Shown in pieces: positions 1 to 13,100 of a DNA stretch of 64,000 nt (position 1 is the first letter of the stretch; every line of letters begins with the position of its first letter). The DNA is from Prunella strophiata (Eukaryota; Chordata; Aves; Passeriformes; Prunellidae), in contig JAZBQD010000026.1 in the NCBI GenBank assembly GCA_036583965.1, positions 1,674,001 to 1,738,000 of the forward strand, in the 5' to 3' direction. Below the pieces are notes generated by a model. That model did not search any database and was not told the DNA's origin. It saw only the letters and a list, made by a program, of their open reading frames with translations. Made by a program: the position numbers and the translations under genes.

Positions 1-1027
1 GGGCAGGAAAATCACTGCTTCATGCAGTTGAAAAGTTAAAGCCTAGTGTTTCTCTTTCTGCCAGATATGTTATCTCCCTGTCTGCTGCACATAATGCCCG
101 TGCTGGGAGCCCAGGGAGGATTTCTGGCTTATCGAGTTCGAGGCACAGGAGAAGAGAGAAATTTGAAGAGCAGGAGGGGAAAGAAAACACAGCTTTAATG
201 TCAGAGCTTTGGAAGTGGAGATCCTTATCAGAGCCTGGTTTCTCCTCTCCTTGATTATGTTACTTTGAATTTGGACAAAGCAACCAGCCTGGCCAACCTC
301 CACTTCTGGTTCTTCTCAGTTTCACTTTCTGAACATTGTCTCATTGTAGATGAACACTCAGATTGTCCCTGGGGACAGTTCCACAGGCAGGAGACATTTC
401 CTGGGCCAGGAGATGATGAGAGAGACCTTTGTCACTGCTGTCATTAATGCCCCTGGTCATCAGAGACCTGACAAAATCACAGATTCCCCTGGGAGCATTA
501 CCCCAACCACAGTGCCCACCGAGCCTGGGGTTCAGCTCAGATGCAGGATTTGGAAATGATGATTTGGGAGACACCAGCTTTTCAATTTGCCTTTAATATC
601 CCAGGTGCTTCACAGAGCTGCTCCCCAGAACTATTGTTTTCTCTTTTCCCATTAATTAAAATGTAATGTATGAGCTCATCCATCAAATTATTTCCCAAGG
701 ACCTGACTCCTTCCACTTTTATATGTGTGCAAAATCTTTTTGACGCAGATCTGTTCTCCTAAATCTGCAATAATTCAGTAATAAAGCTGGCTCAAAACAC
801 TGCTGGCACAGATGCAGGTGCTTGGTGTCAGAAAAGAAAGAGAAGAATAAAGGAAACAAAAACAAACTGAAGGCATCTCCTGACCAAGGATAAATGCAGC
901 ATTGTGTGGGCCCCCAAATTAGGAACTATTTACAAAACAAAGAGTTTGCCTCGAGTGCATTGTGCTGCTTTGACACCACTGAATAGCCCGTCTAAACTAA
1001 TGATGGTTTCTTCTTTTTTTGTGTCAG
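1..1027 (+). other. Intron 1, 3' part
   Basis: This is AT-rich noncoding sequence ending in a polypyrimidine tract (tttcttctttttttgtgtcag). I see no exon, repeat family or RNA gene in it. Exon 1 and the promoter lie upstream of the window. Confidence 0.7.
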
Positions 1028-1124
1028 GTCTCGCTGAGGAAGAGCTCCTTCAGAAACCAAGGCTGAGCATTTCCAGGGACCAAATCATCATCTCACCAGG
1101 AGATACCCTAAAAATAAAATGCTG
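1028..1124 (+). CDS. Exon 2: end of signal region and start of Ig domain 1
   Basis: The acceptor is a T-rich tract ending gtgtcag and the donor is TG|gtaagg. The exon enters with two bases of a split codon and leaves with two (TG, completed as Trp in exon 3). It encodes residues 1-31, including PRLSISRDQ and the first Ig1 cysteine in LKIKC. The PRLSI start of Ig1 resembles KDR, and the cysteine-W-G junction falls where VEGFRs have C-R-G. The signal peptide itself must lie mostly in exon 1, upstream of the window. Confidence 0.88.
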
Positions 1125-4100
1125 GTAAGGATTGCTCCAACAAATGCTGGATTTTTGTCCTTGTGTTGATTGGTTTGGCCCAGCACAGCTCCAGGACAGA
1201 GCAGAGCCTGATGCTCAGCCAGCTGGGAGCTGGGGCTGTGTGGAGGGAGTTGGATGGGCTGTGACAGAGCAGGGAGGAGAGTCTGGGGTCAGCTTGGCCA
1301 AGTTCTTTGTGTTGTGTTGTTCAAGCAAAGTCCTGAGTCAGCACAGGGGAGAGCTCATGGGAGTGGGATGTGCTGTGCTTGAGGACATGGCTGGAAATCC
1401 TCTCTGAAACAGGGACAGATTCAGCTCCTCTGCAGCTAAAATCACTCCTTTGCTCCCTGTCCATGAGGAAACAACAAAGATCACCAGGAATTGCCACCTA
1501 GCCCATCACAGACACTTAAATAAGCAGTCACTGTGTGTACATTCAAAGACCCAGCCAGTTTCAACATCACATATTCTTTAATTCAAATTTAACCAGGACT
1601 TGTGAAAAACCAAAGTGCTGCTGCTGTAAATCACAGCAGTGCCTCAGTCCTGGCACAATGTGTGCCACCAGCCTTGCAAGGACCAGCAGGATTTTGGTGC
1701 TGGCAGGGAGAGGATGCTCTGGGAATGGGGATACAGCTGACACACGAGGAAGGAGCAAACCCAGGGCACTCTGCTGTGCCAGAACATGCAGCAGCTGCTG
1801 GGTCCCACAAAAGGCCTCAGACTGAGATGGATGGAGGTGTTACTTGTTCTGAGTAGGATTTTTACACTTCAGTCCTGCCAGAGGACGTTTCTCAGGTTTT
1901 TCTCTGAGAGTGTTGTAGGAAAAAAGGCTCGAGGTAACACAAACTCTCACAATTTCTCTCTCTCTCTCACACATACATGGATTTTACACCTTCTTGCAAG
2001 GTTCCCTTGGCTGGCGCCACTACCTGGATGGTTTCCTGCAACAGAAGTTACTGAAAACAGGAAAAAAAAGCAGTGAGAAGATGAATCTAAGCTTTAGGTT
2101 ATGCTGACATATCCCCTCTGGTTTTTGTCCCAGACTATTTAATTCTTTGTTATAGTGAAAGGTGAGTGGGCTCAGACTGTGTAAATTTGGGATGTCTTCT
2201 GGACAGAAGCTTTTTTCCAAATCCCTCCAGCTTGCCATGTGGCTTATGAGGTCAGAATAACCTTCCAGTGGTATTTTTAGCTTGGCAAACAGCAAACATG
2301 ATGGCAATAAAGTCTAAACAGTCCTTTAAAATCTCAGTGGTGCTCTCCATAAAACCTGTGTGGACTCAAAGTCCCTGGGGTGCCCCGGGTCAATTCAATC
2401 AGCATTTCCCAGCAGTTCTCCATCCCCCACCTTTTTAATCTGGAGGAGCACCCTACTATTCTTGTATCACCAAATGAATAAATAATTGATGGAGTTACAA
2501 GCACTTCAGTCCCACATTGCTTTATGGATGCAAAGCAAGAAATCCCCATGACAGGTCTGCGAAACACAAAAGGATGTGAGCACGGGGTGTAACATGGGAC
2601 CAGAACCTGGAGCACTTCAGCTCCTTGGCCCAGGTGATTCAAAACCTGGGAAGAGAAGGAAAGTGTGGTTTCTGAATGCAACATTCCCTGGAGCAGCCCC
2701 TCTGGGGATGTCAGCCCTCCTGCCTCCTCTGCCACACTCAAGGGTCAGCTCCTGGCCCAGGGGAGCTCTGGAATTCTTTGTGCTTCCAGGGGCATTAGGG
2801 CTGTGTGGGGCACAGCATGGGGCAGCAGCCCCAGCAGGTCTGTGGGAATCCTTCCTCCCTTCAACTCCAGGCTTTTGAGGTTCTTGGCCAAGATTTCCTG
2901 GTTTGTGGTAGTGGGGCCAAAGCTGCTGCTGCTACTCCCCTCTGGCAGATGTGTGAAAATCCCAAAGCAACAGCCAAAGGCTTCACCTTCCACCAGGACA
3001 ATGTATATGTGGGGGAAGAGATTTGAGGAAGCACAGGTGTGAGATCGCAGTGCTGCCCTGCAGAGCCACCAGAGCAGAACTGGATGGACACCAGAGGGGC
3101 TGTGGGTGACGAGGGGCAGGGACACGGTGACGTGCTGGGAGCTGTGTCTCCGTGTGAACTGGCTCTGTTCCCTGTTCCAGGCCAGCAATCCCAGTCCTGG
3201 AGTCACCAGTGACGTTGGTAGGGTGGGCCAGAGCTCCGGGTGCTCGGAAGGACAATGGGAAGCTGCTCTGACGTGGGGTGGGGCTGTCCAAGCCACCAGA
3301 GCATCCAAGAACAAGGGTGAGGCTGCCCAGCAGAGAGGATATTCCTGCTTTTCCCAGTGCTCTCCGTCAGCCTTGTGCTGGGAATAGCCTCAAGAGCCCA
3401 GCTCCGTGTCCGCCTCCTCTCCAGGAAGGCGACACAGGGACGGGCAGGAACGAGGGCCAAGAGGATGTTTGTGGAAATGTCACTGGATGTCCTGGCAAAC
3501 GTGCTCTGGCTGCACCTACTGCACCCCTGCAGGCCACTGGAGCTCTGAGTTCTTGGCTAACTGGGAATTGCACACAGATACACACTTTGGGCATTGCCAT
3601 CTCAGTGCTGGGTCAGCATGTCTGGACTGGATTTCTCCCTGGCAGCACCAAGCTGGGGAAGTCCAGGGGTTCTCACTCCTTCCTCAGCCCAACAAATGCC
3701 AGTGGGAATTCTCTGAGTGAGAAGGGAGAGCCAACCCTCTGTTCTTGGGAAGAGTGGCTCCTCTGCAAACACACACACAACTCCCTCTCTCCAGCACCAA
3801 CTTCTTCCCCAGGAAAATCCACAGGAGATAAACTCCCAACCTGCCAGTTTCCACATGAAAAAAACAGTTTGCTACAAAAAATACCATCATCTTCACCTCC
3901 TAGGCTTGTGTGGTAGCCCTGGTCCATCCTCAGAGCCCTCAGAGGGAGCTCCAGGAGCTCCTGCTGCCATGGCCTGATGCTTCCAGCACATCCAGCTGTG
4001 AATCAGATCAGCTGGGAGCTCTGGGTCCTGCAGCAGGCCCTGCTTTTTGCCCTGAACTTCGTAGAATTGCATTTTTCATGAGCTGTGCTTGGAGATCCGG

Positions 4101-7100
4101 CAGCAGAGGGGTCACGGTGGGGGGAATGTGCATCCTCTGCCCTCCTGGCTTGATGTTCTGGCTGCTGTCACAAGGGGAATTGGAAAAAATGGAGTCCTGA
4201 GCAGATATTCCCAGATTTGAAACCTGATTAGTTTCAGGCCCTTCACAAAAATCAAGACTGAGTCACTGCTGATTAAGCAAGAAAGGTGATGAAAAATTAC
4301 ATAAATATCCTCTTCTCTCCATGCAGCCCCAGTGCAAGAAAATATACATTAATTTAGCTGTTAAAATATGCAAAATCCTCACCTCGAACAAACATATGAT
4401 TTTATCTGATGCTTTGTAATGTTTGAAGTGGCCAAAATACAGTGTTATTAAAACAAACTTGTGTTCAGGCAGTGTGTTAGAAGAGAAATTAAACTTTTCT
4501 CCAGGAGCTTGCTGCAGTTCCCACAGAGTATTTCAGGAATGTCTGGGGAACAGTGTGGGGTGATCCAGCTCAATTTCTGATGGGTGGAAGTGCAAACACT
4601 CAGCAACCTTTACAGGTTTTTGGGGAATGACAAGGGAAGGAGCACTGGGAATGACTGGGCAGAAAGAAGCCCCAGTTTTGCCTGAGTCCTGTGTAATTTG
4701 GATGTGTTGTGCTGGCAGGGGAGCCCCGTCTGTGAGCTGGCAGCTGAGGGAGGACAACCCGCGGGTGCACGTCAGCGGCTGCCGCGATGTCCCCGGGCTG
4801 AGCTGCAGCCAGCTCGTCCTCAGGAGAGCCACGGCCAACGACACTGGCTACCTCAGCTGTGCCCTCAACAGCACCCCCGAGCACCAGGGGCTCGTGGCCA
4901 GGATCTATGTCTTTGTCCAAGGTAAGAATTCCACTTTTTAAATGGTGTTGGGCTCTGGGAGCTGCGTGAGGCGGAACCAGCAGTGCAGGGGCTTCCACCT
5001 CTGCAATGGCCTAGGAGGAAGCAGCAGCTCTGACACTCTGAACAGGCCAAATGTGTCTGGGTTTTCATGGCAGCTGAATTCTCAGGGACATGGATGTGAG
5101 AACCAGAGATTACCCATCCTGTTCAGTTCCAGGACTTGAAAGCTGGATTGTCCCATTACAGTTTAGTGTCCCAAGTAACAGATACTTCCTTAAACATCCT
5201 TTCCTTTTAAGACTAAATTCTTCAGTCCTAAAGGGTTTTGCTGTCACAGTGCTTTTCCAAAGATTCATCCTGAATGCCCAAGCCCTCTCTCTTTCCCTTC
5301 CTCCCCAGGCATGGACCTTCCCAGCAGGATTATTTGTAATTCCTCCACTCCTACACATTTGTCCTTACATCTGTGAGACATTCCTAGCAGAGCTCGGTGA
5401 CTGCATTGGATATATTTTACTGTACAAAGTGTCCCATTGCTCATTTTTGTTCCCTTTGAGCTGCCTCTCCCCCACATTTCAGAATCATTGAGTTCAGATC
5501 CAGGAATTAATGGAAGCAGGAACTTCAGAGGAGTGTGGTTCTCTGTGATTAAATGAATGCAACCTATTGAACGACCATTCCAATAATGGGAATTTTTGTT
5601 AGAATATTCCCCCCAAATGCTGAGGTTTTTTTTCAAATCTACTTGACAAATGCATTACTAAACACTGAATCATCTTGGATCTTCCAAGCTGAGATTATGA
5701 CTCCTCAGATGAAGGATGACTTTTAGTGCCTTGAATAGGAGATGACATGAACTCCTCTGGTGCTGGATAGGCTCAGCCTTCGCTTCCCCACAAATACTCA
5801 TGTGGATGAATTAATTTCATTTTCCTAGTAAAAGCTAAAACGTGGTCTTTGAATCCTCTTACACAAATGCTGCAGGGGCAGTGAGTTTGTCTGATGGTAT
5901 TTAAGAGTGCTGCAAACCTACACCTCCAGAAAACACAAATCTTTGCTGTCAGCTCTGACTCAGGGTCTCAGGGTGTTGCCAATGATGGTGAACCAACACA
6001 AGGAGTGATTTCCATCTCCCAGGGGACTCCGATATGCCCACACAGCTAAATTCAGCTTTTGCACCTCCAGGTGAACACACCTGCTCGATTCATGTGGGTG
6101 ACACTTTCCTGCCTGTTGAAAACAGTCCCTTTTTACTCTTATCCTGCTTTCCCAGCAAGTTTTCCTCTAATTGGAAAGTGGCTTTTTGGCTTTACTTCCT
6201 TAGTTCCTGAAGTCATTTTTTTTCTCCCTTTCTATTTCCTTTCTCTGTTTTTTTCTTGGTGCTCTGGTTGCTTTATCCACCCTGGTTCTTGTGCTGAGCT
6301 GTTTCCTTTTCCCATTACACCCAGCTCAGATGCCCCAGGTCCAACATTGTTAACCCAGCCTGTCCCATGCTCCAGGAAACTCAATTCTCTGTCCAGATTC
6401 AGTGCCCTGGCTGCCTACCCAGCCCTTCATTACTCTGTGGCAGGAGCACGTGCAGGAAACGTTGGGGATCTTTTGGGACTGCCTGAGCACTTTCCTGAAG
6501 AAAATATCCTAAGTTATGAAATGCCTCGCCAGGGATGCTCTTGGAACAGAGCTGATCTAAAAAAAAGGCAGGATGTCCTTCTGCTTGCCAAGGTTCTCCT
6601 GACAAACAGCACAAAATCACCCTCTCAGGTGCACTTTAATTGTGTCCCACATCCCCCCTGCTCTTAAAAGCTCTTACTCAGACTCCTGTGCTTGAAAAGC
6701 CGTGGAAGGAAAAGTGGGTGGAAAATCCTCTGACTTGTCTTGTACACCCCAAAGCAAGGCTTTGCCCCAGCAGCTCAGTCCAGGAGCTGCAGGTTCCTGC
6801 TGGGATCTGGCCTGCCAGGCTGAGGAAGCTGCTTGGCCCCGTGAAATTGAGCTATTTATACCTCAGCATGGATCTGTCCTCAGGGCACGCTCTTCCTGCC
6901 ATTCAGTTCCTGTAGATACTTGTTGGAAGCCAGCAGGCTGTCCTGGGGATGAGGAAACTGCTTTGGACTTAAACAAGGAGTTCAGAGCACACCTATGGTT
7001 TTCTTCAATATCTAAACATGCCTTTTGAAGGAAATTGCTGTGACAGTGTGTGGGCAGCACTGAGAAACCCATCAGCTGTCTGCAAGTGAGGAAACTCACA

Positions 7101-10100
7101 GATCCCTGGCAGTGCCAGACAGGGGTGAGTCCCAAAGCTCATCTCTGTGGATGTTTTGTGGAGAGAGCAAGTGTTCAGCAGGGTGTTTGTGAGGATGAGC
7201 CAGGTGGAGGCAGAAAATGTGGAATCAGCCCCTGAAGGCTGGAGATTCCTTGGAGGTTACAAGCCATTATTGCCAAAAAAGGAAGGGGAATGGTATTTTT
7301 CCCTTCATTCCTGGCCGGCTGCTTGACACCGAAATGAGAACATGATTGCATCGGAAGCCCTGTTATTGGCCATTGTTTCCTGTGCTGGCTCCTGCTTTCC
7401 CAGCCTCCCTGGAGGGGACTTGGGAGCTCTGGCAGGAGCTGGCACTCACAGCTCTCCCTGTGGGGTGGTGGAGCTGTGACCCTGCTCATCCCTGGGGTCA
7501 GGAGGGGCAGCTGCCACCCCTCGGCTGTGCTTGGGCACTGAGGGAGGCACAGCTCAGGAGCTTCATCCTGAATTAATTGTTCCTGAGGCCTTTTCTGCCT
7601 CCTGCTGCAGCTGCAAGTCCCAAGGATCATCATTAAAAAGGAAGACAGCCCCTTCTCCTTTTGCCCATCTCCCTGTTGGAAATACAGAGTAGCCCAGGGC
7701 TGGAACAGAAATAGCTGGGAGCTCTTAACTGAGTTAATTCCATCTGAGCTCTGAGGGATAATCTCTGCAGGGAAAGGCAGGGTCTGGTCCCACACTGCAG
7801 TGGCAGCTCCATGTAAAATGCTGCCACAGCCACCCAGACACAGCATCTGCTTCTATCTGCCTTCTGCAGCTACCCCTCCTGGCCAAGGGACACCTCCCTG
7901 TGAGGAATATCCTCATTTGCTGCAGCCTTTGGGATCCCTGTGACAAGGGACAGGGCAGGTGTGTGAAAATACAGACAGTCCTATTGACAGTGATCCCCTC
8001 AGTGTATTACTCACTTTATTCTTATATTGAATCCAAAACACAGCACTGTTCCAGCTAGAAAAAAACTGTCTCTATCCCAGACAAAACCAGGTCAGCATCC
8101 ACCCCTTATTCCATATCTTTTCCACCATGCTGGGTCCCACATCCCATATTTTCCAATACCCCATTGCCTTTCCTGTCTCACATATACACACAGATATCAT
8201 TCCCAGCACATAGAAAATTTAACATGGCTTAGAGAAGGAGGAAAAAAAGGACAAATCAAGCAAAGATTCATTCCACCTTCCCAAAGGGCTACCCCAGGCT
8301 CCAGTCTAGACAGGAGTCAGGACTTGCAGCTCTCAGCTCTTTGAAATACTGTCAGTGTCAGCAAAGTCAGAGTCCTGGGGGGGGGTCAGCTGGAAGAGCT
8401 CCTGGCTCAAATCCTGCCTCAGCTCCATGTTTCCTCAGCAGCCCCTGTGTCACAGTGAAGGATCTGCTGCACATTTTGTACCCCTGAGTCAGTGATCAGA
8501 GCAAGGAACGAGCCCACCCAGTCCTCCTGCCTGCACCTTGTGTGACTCCAGGGCTGAGGTCACTGGAGCTGGGCACATCTTGCCAAAGAGTGTCAGGAAA
8601 AGTTCCTCCAGGTTTCCAAGCTGGGATTCCTGCCCACCCCAAATGGCATTTGCTTTGCCACAGCTGCAGGGCTAAAAGAGGCACCTCCTCAATGGATGGG
8701 GCCAGCAACATCCTTCAGCATCTTTTATGCAAAGCAGGGCTGTTATTCTATTTCTTGAAATAATTATGGCCATGATAGAGCTGCTTCTCAAAGAACTGCT
8801 TCAGAAACCTCAGTCCCACCTCCTGAGTGCAACAGGCACAAAATGCTGTGTGAGAGCCCAGTGCTGGCTGCCCACCAGGGGCTGAGCAGAACAGGGTGGA
8901 TTCTCCAATTCCTGCTTGTTCCAGTGGGGTTCACTTTGACTTTTAACAGTGAACAGTTAAACAGTGAACATTTGAACAGTGTGTTCCCACCCAGAGCCAT
9001 CAGCTGCTGGTGTTTCACCACCTCAGTGGTAGTGTGAGTGAGGAACACAGGACTGAGGGAGTCATTTGCTTCCACCTGTTTGGTTCTCAGCACTGGTATT
9101 CACAAGAGCACAGGAAATCCAGAAGATGCCCCCACAGAAAATTTGAGTTCTGGCTTCTTTTAAAGCTCATGTGGGAACCATGAAGGCACCAGCCACAGTG
9201 CAGTCCTGCCAGGAGTCCAGAGCACGAGGACTGAAAATCAAATTTGAAGCAAGACAGACATTGTTATGGGAGCACAAGTCCTACTGAGGCATTCCAGAGG
9301 GAAAAGGGGGATGCATCCAAGCACAACTTGTCCTGCTGGAGCATCTCCCTGCTGGTCAGCTCCAGGGAAGGGCAGGAGTGAAGAGTGTGGTCCTAGAGAG
9401 TGAGGAGAGGTGGTCTAAGTGCTGCACCAGGGTGGAGTTCACATCAGCCACAGCCCAGGGATGAGCAGCCCCATGGGTCTCATCCCTTTCCCTCCACAAG
9501 AAATCTAAAGAGGCTGGAAGTGCATGGAAGTGCCCCTCAGATGAGATCATATTTTGCTTCTGATGTTCTTTGAAGCTGATTCCTGCCTCCTTAATCCTCT
9601 TGACAGTTCGCAGAGATAATCTGAAAGTGAGAAGCAGAACTGCAGGGCCAGGGGTGACAGCTTTGGGCTTTGGCTCACTTTTCCCAAGATTTTACCAGTG
9701 GGAACAGAGCTGGAGCTGCACTTCTTCTTTCTTTGAGGCTGCAGACTTGCTGCCAGACTTGGGCCAGCTGAGATAGGCAGCTGCTGAGCTGTGTGCCCTG
9801 CAGATAAAGTGGCTGTCCCTGCCCACAGCTGGGAGGGTTGGCTGCACATCCCTGCTCTGTGTCAGGCTGTGCCCTGGGCAGGACCCTCGAGGATTGAGGG
9901 CTGCATCCAAGGGAAAAGCAAGATGCTTTTAGCTCTGAATTAAGGCATTCAGTGTCTTCAAATCACATCCTGAAAGGTCTCACTTTAAAGCAGAGGAGAC
10001 TTGAAGGATGCGATGAGTGAGCAGTGCCAGTTCCTGGCACTGCAGTGACAGCTCCTGACAGCCCAGCAGGGCACAGAGGATCCCTTCTCATGGATCAAGA

Positions 10101-13100
10101 ATTTCTAAATGAAAGCCCAAAGGCCAGAATCACACACACTTCTCCCACTGCTTCCTTCCTGGGTTTTATCCACTCAGTAGCTGCTAATTTCTGAGCCATC
10201 CCCAAGGTGAGAGATCTGTTCTTAATGGGACTTCAGGTAAAGCTGGGGAGTATTTTCCACTAAGTCAAACCTGCCTAAAATCTGGTGGGGGAGTCAGAAT
10301 TTTATACATTATTCTGCTGCTTGAAACATAATTCCAGACAAAGCATGGAGGCTTCTTTTTCTGTGGTGTTTTGTTGGGATTTTTTAAAAATAAATCTTTC
10401 ATTTTGCCTTTATTTGCTTGACAGCAAGAAGCATTTTGCTTCTAGAATTTTTGAAGTTAACACTTCTTAGAGTAATATTTTTTTTTTCTCTACAAATATT
10501 CCTGTGTTCATAACAGTAATCTCCAGGGGAAGAATGCATTTCATTTGACCAAAACAGAATGCTTCATGTTGACTCAGAATGGCTTCTGGGGGTTTTGCAG
10601 TCACTTTTGTTTTGCCTAAAGAGAAAATATTCTGCTTTCTGTTTAATCTAAACATTCCACCACCAATTCTTTTCATTGTCCTGCCAAACTGAAAGGTCTT
10701 TTATTTTCAAAGATCCAGTTTCAAAACAAGTGCCTTTATAGGAGTTACTCCTCTACCTAGAGGCAGCTTTGATGGGTCACCAGGGGGAATTCAGCAGGCC
10801 AGGCTGTTTCCTTGTGAAGCTTTCCAAAATGCTCTGCCCAAAGTGTCACTGCAGTGCTAATGCTGCTATTACTGTAAAGAACAGGTTATAAACCTCCTCT
10901 CGATGCTTTTTGACCTTGATGAAGACAAACTTCATGGGGATTATGGCAAAACATGAACTTAAAGAACCTGTGAAACTCTGCCCAGGCTCCCCAGCTTAGG
11001 TATGGCTGAGTGAAGAAAATAAATGGCGAGGGCGAGGGAATTATCTTTATCTGGAACAAAGCGAGAGGCAAAATGAGAATGTTCAGGAATTTCACGGACA
11101 GAGCAGCAGTGAGTGGCTGTCCTCAGAGGCCATTTAGTGCTCATCATCCTCCCGGGCTGGCAGCACCTGAAGGGAGAGGCGATGTCAGCTCCGAGCTCGG
11201 GCTGTGAGACAAATACCACCAGACAAATCGCTGTCACGGTGCAGGAATGAAAAAAATAACCCAAATCCTGTACAAAATGCTCTCTGTGTGTGTCAGAGGA
11301 GGTTGCAGAGGCACAGACACGGAAATAAAGAGCTGTAGGAGAGGTGGAATCTACAACATGCTGAGGGGTTGAAACCCCTCGGCTCCAGGCTGTGGAGGTG
11401 TGAGGGGACAGCTGAGATTGCCCAGCTGAGCTGGAAAGACCCTCCCAAAGCTCATCTCGAGCAGCAATTCATCTCCTCCTGCTACATTACGAGCATCTCA
11501 ACACGAAGGGCTTCAGTGCCTGAAGGAAAACATTTGACCTCAGAGCTGCCTTTGTGCGCTCTGCGCTGCCGTCTGTCTGTCTGTCTGTCTGTCTGTCCCC
11601 GGGGCTGCACAGGCCCTGCCCGCCCATCCCGCAGCCGCGGCTTCCTTGGCCGTGTGTTTGTGCTCCCTGCCGAGCTCTGCTGGGGAGAACAGCAGCACCC
11701 TGGCCTGCCTGAGCTTCCTGCAAACTTCCACTGACCTGGGGAGCCAGACATCCAGTCTGAGAGCCATGGAAGGGGCCTTTCCCTCGCTCCCAGCTGCGGC
11801 TGCAGCTGATAAAGTCCCCACCGTGCTTCAGCTCTTGTCTTTCTTCACGTGTAACGAGCTTTGCAGCCTGCAGTAAATCATTCTTTTTAATTATCCTCTG
11901 GGAATTGCCTGGTGTTTCTTTCTGGGTGAGATTCATAGGGCATTTCACCTTCCCAGCTCGGCAGGAACAGATGTGCCAAGCTACAGGGAAATACTGTGTT
12001 TTCATAAGGGGTTTCTTTGCTGAGGAATTTCCCCTCAGAGTTCAGTGCTGGTGACTGTGGAGAGGACAACACCTGCATTTCCCATGCCACAGCTCTCCAG
12101 ATTGCAACGCTTGAGTGCAATTGATTTACACCACCTGGAACTGGAGATGTTCCTCCAGGCTGAGGTTATCATTTTTAAAGAAGAGTGACCCTGTCCCTTT
12201 TGTTTCAAGAAGTTCTGTCTCTGAGAGACTTTTTTTACAAGGAGTTAACTGATTGCTGGTGGACTGGAGGTGGTGAGCTCTGTTGTAAAGCTGGCAGTGA
12301 CACTCCTGATGTTCCAGCAGATCATTTTTCCATGCCACTGTCAGGCTGAACTACTGAGGGGTTTCAAGAAGAATCTGGTTTTTTGTCTGCACAAACCATA
12401 ACAAAGGTATCAGCTGGCAGTTGATTAGCTCAGAATTTATCCTTTGCCATTCTGTTAAGCCCCAGAGCTGAGCCACTTCACATTTGCTTATCTGCTAAGT
12501 GAACAGTCCAGCTGCCTGGAAAGTGCTGGAAAGCCTCTCCTTCCCAATGGCATTGCCTTGCTCCTGCTTAGGAAAGAGTTTGGAGCAGCTGGAGCAGGAC
12601 ACACAAGGTTTGAGCTCTTCTTCATGTCCTGGGGCTCTTTAGTGCTTGATGACTGAGATACTTGAGGCTGTCCCATCCCTGGAAGTGTCCAAGGCCAGGC
12701 TGGATGGAGCTTGGAGCAAGCTGGGATGGTGGGACGTGTCCCTGCCCATGGCAGGGATGGAACTGGATGGGCTTCAAGGTTCCAACCCAAACCATTCTGG
12801 GATTCTGTGACATTGTTTTTTCCTTCTGCACAGAGTTCCACAGTTAGGGAGGGAAACAAAGCCTCCCTGGCCTCAGGGACAGACCCAGGTGCTTGACCTT
12901 CCCCTGCAGCTGCCTGGCCCTGTCACTGTCCCCTGGCAGCCAAAGGCCAGCCCTCTCCTCCTGGATGGGCTCTCATGGCAAAGCTGTAGCAGGGCAGCCC
13001 TAAGAGCTGCTACCACAGCAGCACCCCCACTCCAGGAGCTGAAATCACAGAATATTCCAGGTTGGAAGGGATCCTCAAGGATGATGAAGTCCAGCTCTTA

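Noticed and set aside
3278..3916. 212-codon open frame on the plus strand in intron 2
   Set aside because: There is no recognisable domain or signal. It is consistent with chance in stop-poor GC-richer sequence.
7175..7846. 223-codon open frame on the minus strand in intron 3
   Set aside because: The composition is random-like, with no family motif and no supporting neighbours.
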